Positions 1-11,086 of a DNA stretch of 64,000 nucleotides are shown here, piece after piece. The DNA comes from Boswellia sacra. Taxonomy: Eukaryota; Streptophyta; Magnoliopsida; Sapindales; Burseraceae. The stretch spans positions 839,001-903,000 of the forward strand of contig SNVD02000426.1 in the NCBI GenBank assembly GCA_013180625.2. Direction: 5' to 3'. Made by a program: the position numbers and the translations under genes. The notes under the pieces are model-generated. The model searched no databases. It had not been told where the DNA came from and was given only the letters and a program-made list of their open reading frames with translations. Within the stretch, counting starts at the first letter, position 1. Each line of letters begins with the position of its first letter.

Positions 1-62
1 AGAGTAACATAATTTAGATGGTGCATGCCTGAGTCTGTACTACATTTGTATTTGAGATCAGA

Positions 63-560
63 GATGTCACAACCCTCCCATCGCATGGCATGGAAAACAA
101 TTAACAAAGGGCATATCTTTTCAGATAAGGCACATAAACCTGCAATTGAAACTTAATTAATAGTTAAAAGAATCAACGGTGACAGTAAAATCCAATCAGA
201 GATCCTCTTAGCTAGCGAGCTACTCCATACATCTTCAAGATTTCTTATATACAGTTGGACCACATATATCATGACGTATCTCTTGTGGTAGTAAAGTGGC
301 AGTGATACTGACTGAGACAGATATGTTGTAACCTAAATTATGTTGATATATAGTTATCATCATCATCAGCAGCAGCAGAGGATCTTCTCCTGTCACTGTG
401 GATTTTTATGCTTGTATAAAAGAATTAAAGGGTGCACAGAGTAGGATAGTGGAGAGCCCAAACTAGGGTTGAGTTCTGTGGGAGGCAGAGCAAAAGTTTC
501 CATAACTCAATGAATGTTAAATTCTGTATGGTCAACGAATCCTATCAAGCACCGATTGGG
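63..560. repeat. Dispersed duplication, copy A
   Basis: About 500 bases align by eye with 3154-3652. Shared blocks include a run ending in AACAATTAACAAAG, a CAGCAGCAGCAGA tract and GTGCACAGAGTAGGATAGTGG. Small indels and substitutions are spread throughout, so this is an old duplication and not an assembly echo. There is no convincing reading frame, so it is probably duplicated intergenic DNA. The function is unknown. Confidence 0.75.
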
Positions 561-1250
561 AGATGGCCTGCGGATATTGGTTTGTAATTTCCTTGAAATA
601 TTTGCAAATGGTCCCGCAAATTCATATACAAAATTAATTTATTCAAGTTAGAAGAACAAAATCCTGTTTATGTATTTAGAATAAAAGCGTAATCTTGACT
701 TAGCTCTGAGAGATAAATTGTTGTTTAATTATAAAAATATTTAATAAACTTTAATTAAAAAAATTGTTTTATAAATTTTAATCATTAAATATAATTTTTT
801 TTGGAAGAAAACGCATCAATTTCAAGGTGATGACACGTAAGATTTTATTTTTTTATTGTACGACAAAGGAGGAAAATGAGTTGCATTCAAAGAAAACCCA
901 AATATAATTGAGGGGACCAATATGCCCCTTAGAATTATTCACGAGGCGAAGCCAGCGCAGGGAAGAGTAGTATAAAGTAATACTGATAGTGGTTACACTG
1001 GGCCTACTCTTAAGTAGTGCTTTAGTTCGTTGAGTCGAGTCGACTGGAAGGTGTTCGATGAAATTTTTGCTGCAAGCACCGTCCGACTCCGACATAACCT
1101 TTTTGTGCACGCGCATGCTTTCCATACATTTTTTCACAACCTATAATAAAAAAGCTTTGCATAGATATGGATCCGCCAACCACGCCACCAATATCACCAT
1201 TCATCCAATGCCAACTCAAGAGCTATGGAAAATTTACGACTTTATTTAAG
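561..1250. other. Intergenic, nothing recognised
   Basis: This AT-rich stretch carries short overlapping frames on both strands near 853-1249. None shows a known motif, a splice context or a codon pattern that argues for coding. I see no RNA gene or transposon terminus inside it. Confidence 0.5.
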
Positions 1251-1254
1251 GTAA

Positions 1255-2575
1255 TTTCAGATCTGGCCTCCATTTGGGGGACCTTTCAAAAATAGCCTTC
1301 CTCTTAAAAATTTTTATACCTATAACCTCCAAGATGTTAAATTTTCAGATTGCCCTTAATCCCTCCCCTCATGATCCTTTACCAGACCCTCCAACTCTCT
1401 GCATCTCTACTAGGGATGGCAATATTTCCAGCATAGTCCGGGTACTCGGATTTTTCCCGATCAATTCGGGTGAAAAAAATCCAGATTTTACGGGAAGAAA
1501 ATCCGGATGCAGGGATTTTCAAGAAGAAATAGTCCGGGTGCGGCGCGGGTGTGGTATTGCTAATAAACCCCGCACTCGGCCCGCACTCGCATAATTCAAG
1601 TCATTTATCAAAAATATATATATATACCAATACTTAACTTAGAAGTTGAATTTTAACTATCAACCACCAAACCACATACTTTTTTACTATTAAAATTGGT
1701 GGACAAGTTTATTATTTTTTATATAATTTAATTAAAACTAATTAATCAAGTAATATATTGGGTTTGAACTTAGGTGTTGAAAAACACATCATACAAGTTT
1801 TTCCATAACTACAAAGCACATCTTTATAGCATATTAAACAACCTTATTTTATTTGATTCATTTCAAAGAGTCAAAAAAAAGTAAGAAAAAAAAGGGAAAA
1901 ATCCGGGGTTTTTTCCAGTTGCAGTATGTACAATCTCAAAACTCGCAAATACCCGCACCGGAAAAAACTCGAAAAAATCTGAGAATTTTACAGGGACCGG
2001 GGGGGGGAGTTTTTTTGTCCGATGCGGGTGCAAAAACGCCAAACCCGCACTCGGATTTTGTCATACCTAATCTCTACCCACTCTCTCCATCACTCTACCC
2101 CATATTTTCATTTTTATTGTAATTTTGATTGATTTTGATTGTGCTTGCTTCTTCCACCCAAATTAAACCAAAACCAAAAACCAAAAACAAAAACTGAAAC
2201 TGTGACAAAATTGATTTAATCTCTCTCTCTTTAAAAGGCCTTGTAAGTTTAATTACAATTTTAATCAATTTTGGTTGTGCTTGCGTCTTACACCCACAAC
2301 AAAAGCAAACCCAAACCCAAAAACCAAAAATGATTTTGATTATGCTTGTGTTCGGGTTTGTTATCGTCCAATAACATCGTCAAACTATGTCAAACCAATG
2401 TCGAATTTGGGTATGTTATTGTTAAACAACCTCGTTGAATTATAGTTTAGTATCGTCGAACTGTCATATCAGGTAGTATGATCATTATTTTACCAGAGCC
2501 TATTTGGAGACTATTTCATGAAAACATTTTTTGTTAGAGACTATTTTAAAAAGCCCCCCGAAATGCGGTAAATTT
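1255..2575. mobile_element. Possible MULE-like non-autonomous element hosting a hAT
   Basis: Near 1270-1315 the sequence CATTTGGGGGACC followed by TTTCAAAAATAGCC is mirrored near 2540-2570 by GACTATTTTAAAAAG then CCCCCCGAAATG. This gives an imperfect inverted pair of roughly 50 bases. The flanks ACTTTATTT (left) and ACTTTATTA (right) could be an imperfect 9-bp target duplication. The interior holds diverged direct repeats rich in AACCAAAAACC, and the hAT element at 1411-2069. There is no coding content. The ends are not sharply defined. Confidence 0.3.
1411..2069. mobile_element. Non-autonomous hAT element, 659 bp
   Basis: The ends are TAGGGATGGCAA on the left and TTGTCATACCTA on the right, an imperfect inverted repeat typical of hAT elements. 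Perfect 8-bp target duplications ATCTCTAC flank it at 1403-1410 and 2070-2077. The interior has G/C-rich CCGGGT-type blocks near both ends facing each other and no transposase, so it would depend on an enzyme made elsewhere. It resembles the other hAT element of this window (46953-48182) in its terminal TAGGG and CGGGT-rich subterminal regions. Confidence 0.85.
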
Positions 2576-2759
2576 CACTTTATTAAATTACATAATGGGC
2601 CAGCTAGCTTGGGCTTGCTTTCGATAGGCCTAACCAAGAAAAACCCAATTTGTTAACGCTCCACTAGAAAGTTTTTCTTTTGCCCGCGGTGAGTACGTTA
2701 GACTTCGCATGAGACTACGAGTTTAAGCAATAGCCTCTTCATGTTGCATTACAACCCGA

Positions 2760-3150
2760 AAGCCGAAACGAGCTGCCAAACTACAGAGAGTTATTGGTTA
2801 AAAAAAAAAAAGCTGTTAATATGTAGGATGGTGGTCTTTAAATTTTTTAAACGCATCATCATATTTTTCAACAACTTATTTTAATTTTGATAATTTATAA
2901 TTTTTTTTTAAAATTATCCTAATAATCTGCGCTGATTAAAGTACTATGCAATGCCAAAATTGTGTTATAAATGCTAGTCTCTGCCATCTTTTGTGAAAAA
3001 GGTCAGTTTCCATTGCGTTTTATATGCAAGTATTTCACTTAACAACTGCAAGTCGGTTCAGTATTAAACAGCTCATGAAGTTTTATTTGCTTTGAACCAT
3101 GTGGTCTCAATATACATATTGTGTAATAGGCCATGAATGCTACACACCTA
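2760..3150. repeat. Paralogue of the MULE target region (empty-site copy)
   Basis: Blocks such as TAGGATGGTGGTC (2824), AAGTATTTCACTTAACAACTGC, CAGTATTAAACAGCTCATG and TGCTTTGAACCATGTGGTCTC match, in the same order, the two sides of the MULE: 45841-45935 on the left and 57124-57200 on the right. This copy therefore approximates the unoccupied MULE target. It lacks the duplicated TAAATAAAT. Confidence 0.75.
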
Positions 3151-3153
3151 ACT

Positions 3154-3652
3154 GATGTTTACAGTCCCATCCCATGGCGTGCAAAACAATTAACAAAGGT
3201 TATATCTTTTCAGATGATCAGGCACATCAAACTGCGACTGAAACTTAATTAATAGTTAAAAGAATCAAAGGTGACAGTAAAATCGCATCAGAGATCCACT
3301 TAGCTAGGGAGCTCCACCATACATCTTCAAGATTTCTTGTATACAGTTGGACCATATATATCATGGCCTATCTTTTGTCGCAGTAAAGTGGTGGTAGTGG
3401 TACTGACTGATACCAATATGTTGTACCTAATTTATGATAATATATTTATCATCAGCAGCAGCAGCAGATGATCATCTCTGTAACTGTGGATTTTTCGTGC
3501 TTCTATAGATAAGTAAAGAGTGCACAGAGTAGGATAGTGGAGCGCCCAAACTAGCGGGTGAGGCATATGGGAGGCAAGGCACAAGTAATTTCCAAAACTC
3601 GATGAATCATTTTATTTTGTACGGTCCAGGAATGCTATCAAGCAGAAATTGG
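3154..3652. repeat. Dispersed duplication, copy B
   Basis: This is the partner of 63-560, in the same orientation and about 3.1 kb apart. It lies directly next to the MULE-target paralogue at 2760-3150, so the duplicated unit is a patchwork around this locus. No coding potential was seen. Confidence 0.75.
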
Positions 3653-4401
3653 CTTGGCATAAGACCATGTTTTTCATCAATTTTTTTTTTTTTTACCTCA
3701 CTTAAAAAGAAAAGAAAGGGCCTTGAGTTTTAAGTTTAAAATAAGCCACAAAAGTGGCAGCTTAAGTTTGAACTGTCTTTAACCTGTTAGCCTCACCTCA
3801 TTTCTGATTTTTTTTTTAATTTATCATTTGATAGTTTTAACCTTGAACGAAATTTTTTATAGAACTAAAAAGGAAATTATAAATTCATACCAAATAATCT
3901 GTTTCTACTCTTCCAAAAGATTTATATAGATTTTTCTGTCCTGTTCTTGAAAAAAAAAACCATATTTGATAAAACTGCCAGAGCAACCTGAGGAAGAGAA
4001 GCCATGGTGAGGTCAGTGGTTCAAACCTGCACTCTTCTCTATTGCAGAATCATCAATATTGGTGTCAACGTCTACTACATATGCATGTGCCATGCACATG
4101 ATGAATTTTGTCTAACTTGTGATAAAACAAGAATATTATTTTGTTTCTTATTTTACTGTTTTTAGAATTATATTTTAGGAAGTATTTGATTTATAATAAA
4201 TATATCTTAGATTAAGATATAGTATCTTGTATCCTAATTAGAATAAGAGAATATTTATTTGCCCTAATTCCTTTAGGAGTTTAATTATATTCTTTCCTAT
4301 TTTATTTTTCATAATCCTAATATGATTTTGATTAGAATTTTTACAGGATTTCTAGAAGATTTCGTCCAGACATATTACTATATATACAAAATTATTTTAC
4401 A
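3653..4401. other. AT-rich non-coding flank of a CACTA element
   Basis: The stretch holds long T and A runs and an LTR-like, very AT-rich segment at 4120-4400. I found no open frame or RNA gene with support. It ends at the left terminus of the CACTA element. Confidence 0.4.
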
Positions 4402-4760
4402 CACTACAAGAGAAAAGAAATTTTACGACGGACCAAAACCGTGATAAAAAGTCATTTACCGCGGGCTTACTACGGTTTTGGCCCGTCGTAGTAAATGACG
4501 ACGTAAAAAGTCATACGACTTTTTACCGTGGTTTTGGCCTGCCGTAAAATGTCTCATACTGTAGTTAAAGAGCCCGCCGTAAATAACCGTTGTCTAGTTT
4601 GACAACATTATTTTTTCTTTTACCGCGGGCTCCAAAACCGCCGTAAATAGTTATTTCTCCTTTTACCGCGGGCTGCTAAACCGTCGTAAATAGTTCATGT
4701 GGTGTGGTGTGATGTGGTGTGGTGTTATTTACCACGGTTTTAAGAACCGCCGTAAAAAGA
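4402..4760. repeat. CACTA 1 left subterminal repeat array
   Basis: Repeated motifs alternate in orientation, for example TTTACCGCGGGCT, CCGCCGTAAA and TACGGTTTTGG. They can pair into hairpins and match the arrays at 34590-34940 and 40630-40770 of CACTA element 2. In the family such arrays bind the element's own protein. Confidence 0.7.
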
Positions 4761-5243
4761 CAGCCCTCTTTTACAAATATGGGGCACAATTTTTGTATTC
4801 AATTTTTCTGTCTGTACACATTTCTAATTCCAGGAATCCAATTTTGTATCTAACTTTTTTGGTCTGTACATATTAACTTGGGAAGAAGAAGCTAAATGTC
4901 TAACATGGAACATGACATTAAATTAACAATTCATAAATTATACAAAAGTTTTAATGCATAAGAGTCTAAAAATTCATAAGTAATTAACAAGAAAACCTGC
5001 ACAAATAATTAACAAGAAACAATAGCTTTAGCCTGTACACTCTATTTAAACTAGATGTACAATAAGAAACTTGATCCTACAACAAAGGAAAGAAAACCAA
5101 AATAAACTAACAAAGAAAGATTACAAACATAAGCAGCAAGAAGAGCTCAGCCGGATTGCTGAAACTAACATTAATATGCATCAACAATATGGATTCATAT
5201 AAATTTATGTATATATTTATGTACTAGCTAGCTATTGTTTCTA

Positions 5244-5395
5244 ATCTGTAATACCTAATAACATTAATATCCTTAGATGGAAGTTCATCAACGAGAAATC
5301 CTCCTCAATTTTCATGGTAGCCCTAACTTCCAGATATTGTCCAACTACCAATTGCAAATCATTTGCTTCAACTTCCTGTGAGTCAAAGTTTGGTA
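5244..5395 (-). pseudogene. NRPE1: NRPE1 exon fragment, 3' part, cut by copia
   Basis: Read on the minus strand this continues, across the copia insertion, the NRPE1-like frame that starts at 12953. It includes the segments SQEVEANDLQ and VVGQYLEVRAT, which fit the N-terminal part of the Pol V largest subunit following the SSRSG segment. After about 5330 the sequence no longer resembles the family and no good donor site is visible, so the capture or a deletion probably ended there. Bases 5391-5395 are the copia target duplication. Identification is by motif memory only; NRPD1 is less likely because the whole fragment set fits NRPE1 better. Confidence 0.65.
5391..5395. repeat. Copia target-site duplication, left copy
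   Basis: TGGTA directly precedes the 5' LTR and is repeated exactly at 12852-12856 after the 3' LTR. Confidence 0.9.
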
Positions 5396-5639
5396 TGTTA
5401 GCCCTAAGGCTACATGATAATTTTGATGATAACAATACACATTGATTAATTGAGATTTACTAACATGTTTATTTATGTGCAAGAGTAAGATCATTGAAAT
5501 AATTTTAAAATCAAGAAGAGGCTTATTAAAATGAAGTGTTGAAGCTAAGGAGAAGACTACATGTTAAAGGCACCAAAGTTTAAGAACAAGGATTGACTCA
5601 AGGAATGTGACACATGAGCAATGTTCAATCAATTGGTCA

Positions 5640-6330
5640 TATATATCTCTACAAATATCCAAATGATGTGATTCTTGAGCCTTTTGGAAAGCTTACTCAA
5701 TTTATAACATTTCATATGTTTTAATGAAATTCAAATTTCAAGTGCAAGGTTGTCCAAATCATCATGCAAGTTGAAAGACAAATGGAAGCAGCTGACATGA
5801 GCACCGAATACTCCTTTGGACATATCTTGAGCTAGAAAAATCAAAATGACTTGATTCTTGCGGCATTGGAAAGATGACTTAATGAGGAACATTTCATATG
5901 TTTTGAAAAAATTCAAATTTCAAACAGAAGGCCGACATAATTGACATGCAATTCGGTGGACTGACACAGAGAAGAAAAATCAACTCACATGAGCACCGAA
6001 TAGTGTTTTGGCCATATCTTAAGATAGAGATATCCAAATTCTTTGAATCTTAATGTTTTGGAAAGCTTATTCAAATATGAAGATCTTTTATGTTTTGAAG
6101 AAATTCAAATTTCAAACGGAAGGCTGACAGAATTATCATTCAAGTCGGTGGACTGACACATGGAGGAAAAATCAAGTCACATGAGCACCGAATGGTGTTT
6201 TAACCATATCTTGAGCTACCGATATCCAAATGACTTGATTCTTGATGCGTTGGAAAGCTTATTCAAATGTGCAGATCTTTTATGTTTTGAAGATTTTCAA
6301 ATTTCAAACGGAACATTGATAAAAATGGCA
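5640..6330 (+). repeat. 192-bp tandem repeats inside the copia 5' LTR
   Basis: The marker ACATGAGCACCGAAT starts at 5795, 5987 and 6179, giving a period of exactly 192 bases. A further diverged unit lies upstream. Each unit holds a CAAATTTCAAAC block and a TTGGAAAGCTTATTC-type block. The same array is present in the 3' LTR (about 11330-12010). The array gives an apparent reading frame of 117 codons that is not a gene. Confidence 0.88.
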
Positions 6331-6407
6331 GACAAGATTACGATTTTTATGGTGGGCAGAAAATTTGGAGATGGTGTCTTCACTTGTTTAAGTTCATCTC
6401 ATTTGCC

Positions 6408-6416
6408 TATAAAAGG
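6408..6416 (+). promoter_or_regulatory. TATA box of the copia 5' LTR
   Basis: TATAAAAGG lies between the two repeat arrays and is kept in the 3' LTR at 12094-12102. In copia LTRs this marks the U3/R junction, with transcription starting about 30 bases downstream. Confidence 0.7.
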
Positions 6417-6636
6417 AGCCCTTCTCCCATGCATTCAGCAAGACAACAAGAGAGCAAGAGAAGTATTCTATCAAGCAAAAAACAAGAGAAATATCAAGTC
6501 TAGAGAGCTTTAATATTCTTTATCTACTCTTTGAAGAGAGTTGTACTTTTGTTGTAAAAATTACTTTGTTCTTGTATTGTGGTGAGAGTGAGATCTTCTT
6601 GTAAAGGATAAAAGTTATCCTTGAGAGAACTCTTTC

Positions 6637-6850
6637 CTTGGTGAGTTTGTTCATCAAGAAGAACTCTTGGTGTGGTGTTATCAAGAGTTGAAGGAAGTTG
6701 CCTTGGTGAGGTTGTTCATCAAGAAGAACTCTTGGTGTGGTGTTATCAAGAGTTGAAGAAGTTGCCTTGGTGAGGTTGTTCATCAAGAAGAACTCTTGGT
6801 GTGGTGTTATCAAGGGTTGAAGAAAAAGTCTTGGTGAGGTTGTTCATCAA
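6637..6850 (+). repeat. About 63-bp tandem repeats in the copia 5' LTR
   Basis: Units of the form CTTGGTGAGGTTGTTCATC, then AAGAAGAACTCTTGG, then TGTGGTGTTATCAAG recur three to four times. The same array lies in the 3' LTR at about 12320-12530. Confidence 0.85.
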
Positions 6851-7171
6851 GCAAGTTGTAAAGATTTCTACAACTTAGTGGAAAACTTAGCTCGTGGAGC
6901 TAGGAGCCCGTGGACGTAGGCAAGGTTTGCCGAACCACGTAAATTGAGTTTGCACTCTCTCTATCCCTATCTCTTTATATTTACTTGCACTTGTGATTGT
7001 TCTTTATTGTATTCTCTTGATTGCATTCTATTTTCATTTCATCTTCATCCTTTATTCTCAAAGAAAGAGTGAACTAATTTTGATCTTTCAAGAAAAGTTT
7101 TCTAAATCCATTTTGATAAATAAAAACCCAATTCACCCCCCCTCTTGGGTTGCCATACCTGGGTCAACAAG

Positions 7172-7183
7172 TGGTATCAGAGC
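7172..7183 (+). promoter_or_regulatory. Primer-binding site, initiator Met tRNA type
   Basis: TGGTATCAGAGC is complementary to the 3' end of plant initiator methionine tRNA and lies two bases after the 5' LTR. It primes minus-strand DNA synthesis in the retroelement life cycle. Confidence 0.92.
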
Positions 7184-7223
7184 AAGGTTGCTCATTTTTT
7201 TAAATCTTAAACGATTTTGAGCT

Positions 7224-8534
7224 ATGGCAACTTTTAATTCAACTTCATATGTTGAGGGACTTTCTATCTCTAGACCTCCATTTTTTAATGGAAGTGATTA
7301 CTCTTATTGGAAAACTAGAATGAGTATTTTCTTGAAATCTTTTGATTATGATTTGTGGTCTATTGTTTTGGAAGGACCTTTTGTTCCTACCAAAATTGAA
7401 AATGGGGAATGCATGCTTAAAGAACCTAAGAGTTTAGTGAAGATGATAAAAAGAAATTGAGTTTGAATGCTAAAGCTATGAATGTGTTATATTGTGCTCT
7501 AGATAGAAATGAGTTTAATAGAATATCTACTTGTTCTACGGCACAAGAAATATGGCACACACTTGAAGTAACTCATGAAGGAACTAGTCAAGTTAAAGAA
7601 TCTAAAATTAGTATGCTAGTTCATAGTTATGAGCTTTTTAAGATGAAATCGAATGAATCAATTTCTGAAATGTTTACTAGATTTACGGATATTATTAATA
7701 GTTTGAAATCTCTTGGTAAATCTTATTTTAATGTTGAAATGGTGAGAAAGATTCTTAGGTGTCTACCAAAATCTTGGGAGCCAAAGGTGACGGCAATTCA
7801 AGAAGCAAAGGACCTCACCAAACTACCATTAGAAGAACTTATGAGTTCTCTCATGACTCATGAAATCACCTTGAAGGAGAGTGAAGAAGAAGATTGCAAA
7901 GTGGCAAACATGTGCTTCATGGCTTTAAGAGAAAATGAGATAAGTATTCTAAACCATGATCCTAAACTTTCATATGATGAATTACTGGAAGCATTCCAAA
8001 ATTTACATGTGCAAGTTGATAAACAAAATTCAAAAATCAATGCTTTCAAAAAGAAGTCAAAAATCATGTTATCTCAATTAGAAGAGTTGGTGGAAATAAA
8101 TGAGCTTTAGAAAATGAAAATGAAATTTTAAAGCAAAAAGATTTTGAAAGTTTGGAAAATCAAATACATTTATTAAAAACTGAAAATGAGATTTTAAAAC
8201 AAAAGGATTTTGATAAATTAGAGAAAAAAAAATGGTATTTTGAAAAAGGAAAATAATAACTTAAGAAATATTGTTGATAGTTTTACAAAAAGCACAAAAA
8301 ATTTGAATTCTATGTTACAAAACCAAAGGTGTGTTTTTGATAAAAGGGGTTAGAGATAAAGTCATAAAAATCAAAAGTATTTTAAAAACTATTTTGTTCA
8401 TGCATCTTCTAGGAATAATCCTAATCATTCAGGAATATATTGTGGAGAAAAGGACACAAAATGCATTCTTGTTTACAATTAAGAGAAATCCTAATTTGAA
8501 AACAAATATGGGTTCCAAAAAGTACCATAACTAA
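7224..8534 (+). pseudogene. Copia gag (capsid) region, frameshifted
   Basis: The frame opens at the ATG at 7224. FFNGSDYSYWKTRM followed by LSLNAKAMNVLYCAL and CLPKSWEPKVTAI is the usual copia gag (UBN2-type) signature. A frameshift near 7440 joins the first 78 codons to the next frame at 7457. A coiled-coil-like stretch of repeated EILKQKDF segments follows (8100-8290). A degenerate zinc knuckle YCGEKGHKMHSC near 8440 lacks its first cysteine. The protein would form the particle that encloses the RNA; this copy cannot encode it intact. Confidence 0.85.
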
Positions 8535-8609
8535 ACCCCAAAGACCCAAGAACTTTTGGGTACCAAAAAGTTACTCCTTGAATGTTGATTGTAGAGACAA
8601 AGTGGCAAA

Positions 8610-9860
8610 CACAAGTGTTACTTAGATAGTGGATGCTCAAGGCATATGACCGAAGATGCCTCCAAATTTTCAAGATTAATGATGAAGAAAAGGAGGATAT
8701 GTGACCTTCGGTGATAATGCCAAAAGAAGGGTAATCGGACATAGTGATATTGGTAACCCTTCTTTACCTATTATTAAAGATATTTTGCTTGTTCATGGTT
8801 TGAAACATGATTTGATTAGCATTAGTCAATTATGTGATAAGGGATATTTTGTTGCTTTTGAGCCTAATAGATGTGTGATTAAGGATGTTAGTAACAATAA
8901 GACATTATTTGTTGGTACTAGATGTGGTAATATTTATACAATTGATATTGATGTTAATGATCATGTAGAAAATTGTTTCATTGTTAATCATGATGCTTGG
9001 TTATGGCATAGAAGGGTAGGTCATGCTAGCATGGACACAATTTCAAAAATTTCTAAAAATGATTTAGTTGATGGTCTTCCAAAAATAAATTTGAAAATGA
9101 TAAGATTTATGATGCTTGTCAATTTGGGAAACAAGTGAGAACTTCTTTTAAACAAAAGAAATTTATTTCAACAAATAAACCTCTACAATTACTTCATTTG
9201 GATTTATTTGGACCATCAAGAAATCAAAGTCTTGGTGGAAAGTATTATGTTTTTGTTATTGTGGATGATTATTCAAGATTCACTTGGGTGTTATTCTTGA
9301 AAACTAAAAATGAGACTACACAAGCTTTTTCAAAATTGCAAAAAGAGTCCAAAATCAAAGACGGTTTTCTATTATGTCCATTAGGAGTGATCATGGTGGT
9401 GAAGTAGACAATGTTGCATTTGAAAATCTTTGTGATGAAAATGGTTTTGAACATAATTTTTCTGTACCTAGAACTTCACAACAAAATCGTGTTATTGAGA
9501 GAAAAAAAATAGGACTATCCAAGAAATGGCTAGGACCATGTTACTTGAAAATTATTTGCCAAAATATTTTTGGGCCGAAGCCGTTAATACCGCATGCTTT
9601 ATAATCAATAGAGTCCATGTTAGAGCTTTAATAAAGAAAAATCCTTATGAACTTTGGAAAGGAAGAAAACCCAACATTGGATTTTTAAAGTTTTTGGATG
9701 TAAATGTTTTATTTTAAATACCAAGGATAACCTTGAAAAATTTGATGCAAAAGCCGATGTTGGAATTTTTGTTGGCTACTCCAACCATAGTAAAGCATAT
9801 AGAGTTTTAATAAAAAGACTCTTGCTATTGAAGATTCTATGCATGTTGAATTTGATGAAA
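8610..9860 (+). pseudogene. Copia protease and integrase, broken frames
   Basis: YLDSGCSRHMTED near 8620 is the aspartic protease active site. The GAG-pre-integrase region has WLWHRRVGHASMDT near 9000, a zinc-binding type segment. The integrase core shows LHLDLFGPS and VDDYSRFTW (first Asp, about 9200-9290), IRSDHGGE (second Asp, about 9380) and an IERK segment (Glu, about 9495). Frameshifts occur near 9120, 9375, 9530 and 9720, and stop codons near 8690. The parts would cut the polyprotein and insert the DNA copy. Confidence 0.85.
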
Positions 9861-10039
9861 CTAATGTGATTTCTTCAAAGAATTTAGATGATGATATTGT
9901 TGAAGTAGAAAGGCAAATCAAGGAATCAAGGCTTGATGAAAAGAGTCAAGATGATTTACAACTTCAACAAGAAAAGCTTGAGAAAGTAAATGATTCTTCC
10001 CAAGAATTACCAAAGGAATTGAGATCAAGCAATCAATAG

Positions 10040-10847
10040 ATGGGATCTTCATTAATCAAGCTAATTACACAAGAGATCTTCTCAAGAAGTTTGGCATGGA
10101 TAATTCAAGGACATATAACACACCTATGGGTACATTAACCAAGCTTGACAAAGATAAGAAAGGAAAAGATTTTGAGGTAACAAAATATCGAGGTATGATT
10201 GGCTCTCTTTTGTATTTAACTGCTAGTAGACCTGATATTATGTTTAGTGTGTATATGTGTGCTAGATTTCAGTCTTGTCCAAAGGAATCTCACCTTAAGG
10301 CTGTCAAAAGGATATTTAGATATCTTCTTGGAACCATAAATCTAGGTCTTTGGTATCCTAAGTGTGATAATTTTGATCTAATTAGTTATTCCGATGCGGA
10401 CTTTGCTGGAAGTCTTCTTGATAGAAAGAGCACTAGTGGCTCTTGCCATTTTCTAGGACATGCATTAGTATCATGGTTTAGTAGAAAACAAAAATCTGTT
10501 GCATTATCAACCGCGGAAGCGAAGTATATTGCAGTAGGAAGTTGTTGTGCACAACTCTCTTTGGATGAAACAAATTTTAAAAGATTATGGTGTGGTATTT
10601 GATCAAATTCCCATCAAATGTGACAATACAAGTGCCATTAACATTTCAAAAAAATCCAATACAACACTCCAGGACTAAGCATATAGAGATTAGACATCAT
10701 TTTATTAGAGATCATGTGCAAAAAGGTAATATTTCTTTAGAATTTGTTCCCACCGAAAAACAATTAGCCGATATATTCACTAAACCCCTTAGTCAAGATA
10801 GATTTTGCATAATTAGAAGAGAATTAGGCATATTAGATATGTCTTAA
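10040..10847 (+). pseudogene. Copia RNase H and residual RT end; RT core deleted
   Basis: After the spacer near 10010-10040 the sequence goes straight to the connection region (LLKKFGMDNSR, RPDIMFSVYMCARFQ) and RNase H (SYSDADFAGSLLDRKSTSG, ALSTAEAKYIAVGS, KQLADIFTKPLSQDRF). The catalytic reverse-transcriptase block, normally about 1 kb, is absent, so there is no YVDD motif. A frameshift near 10590 splits RNase H. The element depends on others for reverse transcription. Confidence 0.85.
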
Positions 10848-11073
10848 TTTGCTTTAATATGATAATCTTTGAATGGTAGCATATGTTAAGGGGGAGAATA
10901 TATTTAGGGGGAGTAGTTAATTTGATTACATTTTTTTGATGATAACAAAAGGGGGTGAAATAGTTGGATTGATTATATTCATAACAAGTGCCATTCTTTT
11001 TGCTTATTGTTGATTTTATTTTCATTCTTGATTTTAGATTATATTTTAAAGCAATCAATGGTTTGTCATCATC

Positions 11074-11085
11074 AAAAGGGGGAGA
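11074..11085 (+). promoter_or_regulatory. Copia polypurine tract
   Basis: AAAAGGGGGAGA lies directly before the 3' LTR and would prime plus-strand synthesis. Two further GGGGGAG-type runs occur upstream (about 10890-10915). Confidence 0.8.
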
Positions 11086-11086
11086 T

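Larger units (their letters stand above)
5396..7169 (+). repeat. Copia 5' LTR (1774 bp)
   Basis: Begins TGTTAGCCCTAAGG and ends GGGTCAACA. It contains about three and a half units of a 192-bp tandem repeat (5640-6330), a TATA box at 6408-6416 and three to four units of a roughly 63-bp repeat (6637-6850). It matches 11087-12851 over its full length. Confidence 0.93.

Noticed and set aside
853..1249. Three short overlapping frames at the left edge
   Set aside because: They lie on opposite strands over the same bases, have no domain, promoter or splice support, and are in AT-rich intergenic DNA.
6160..6513. 117-codon plus-strand frame in the copia 5' LTR
   Set aside because: It lies in the 192-bp tandem array and is only partly kept in the other LTR, where small indels break it. 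It is not a gene.
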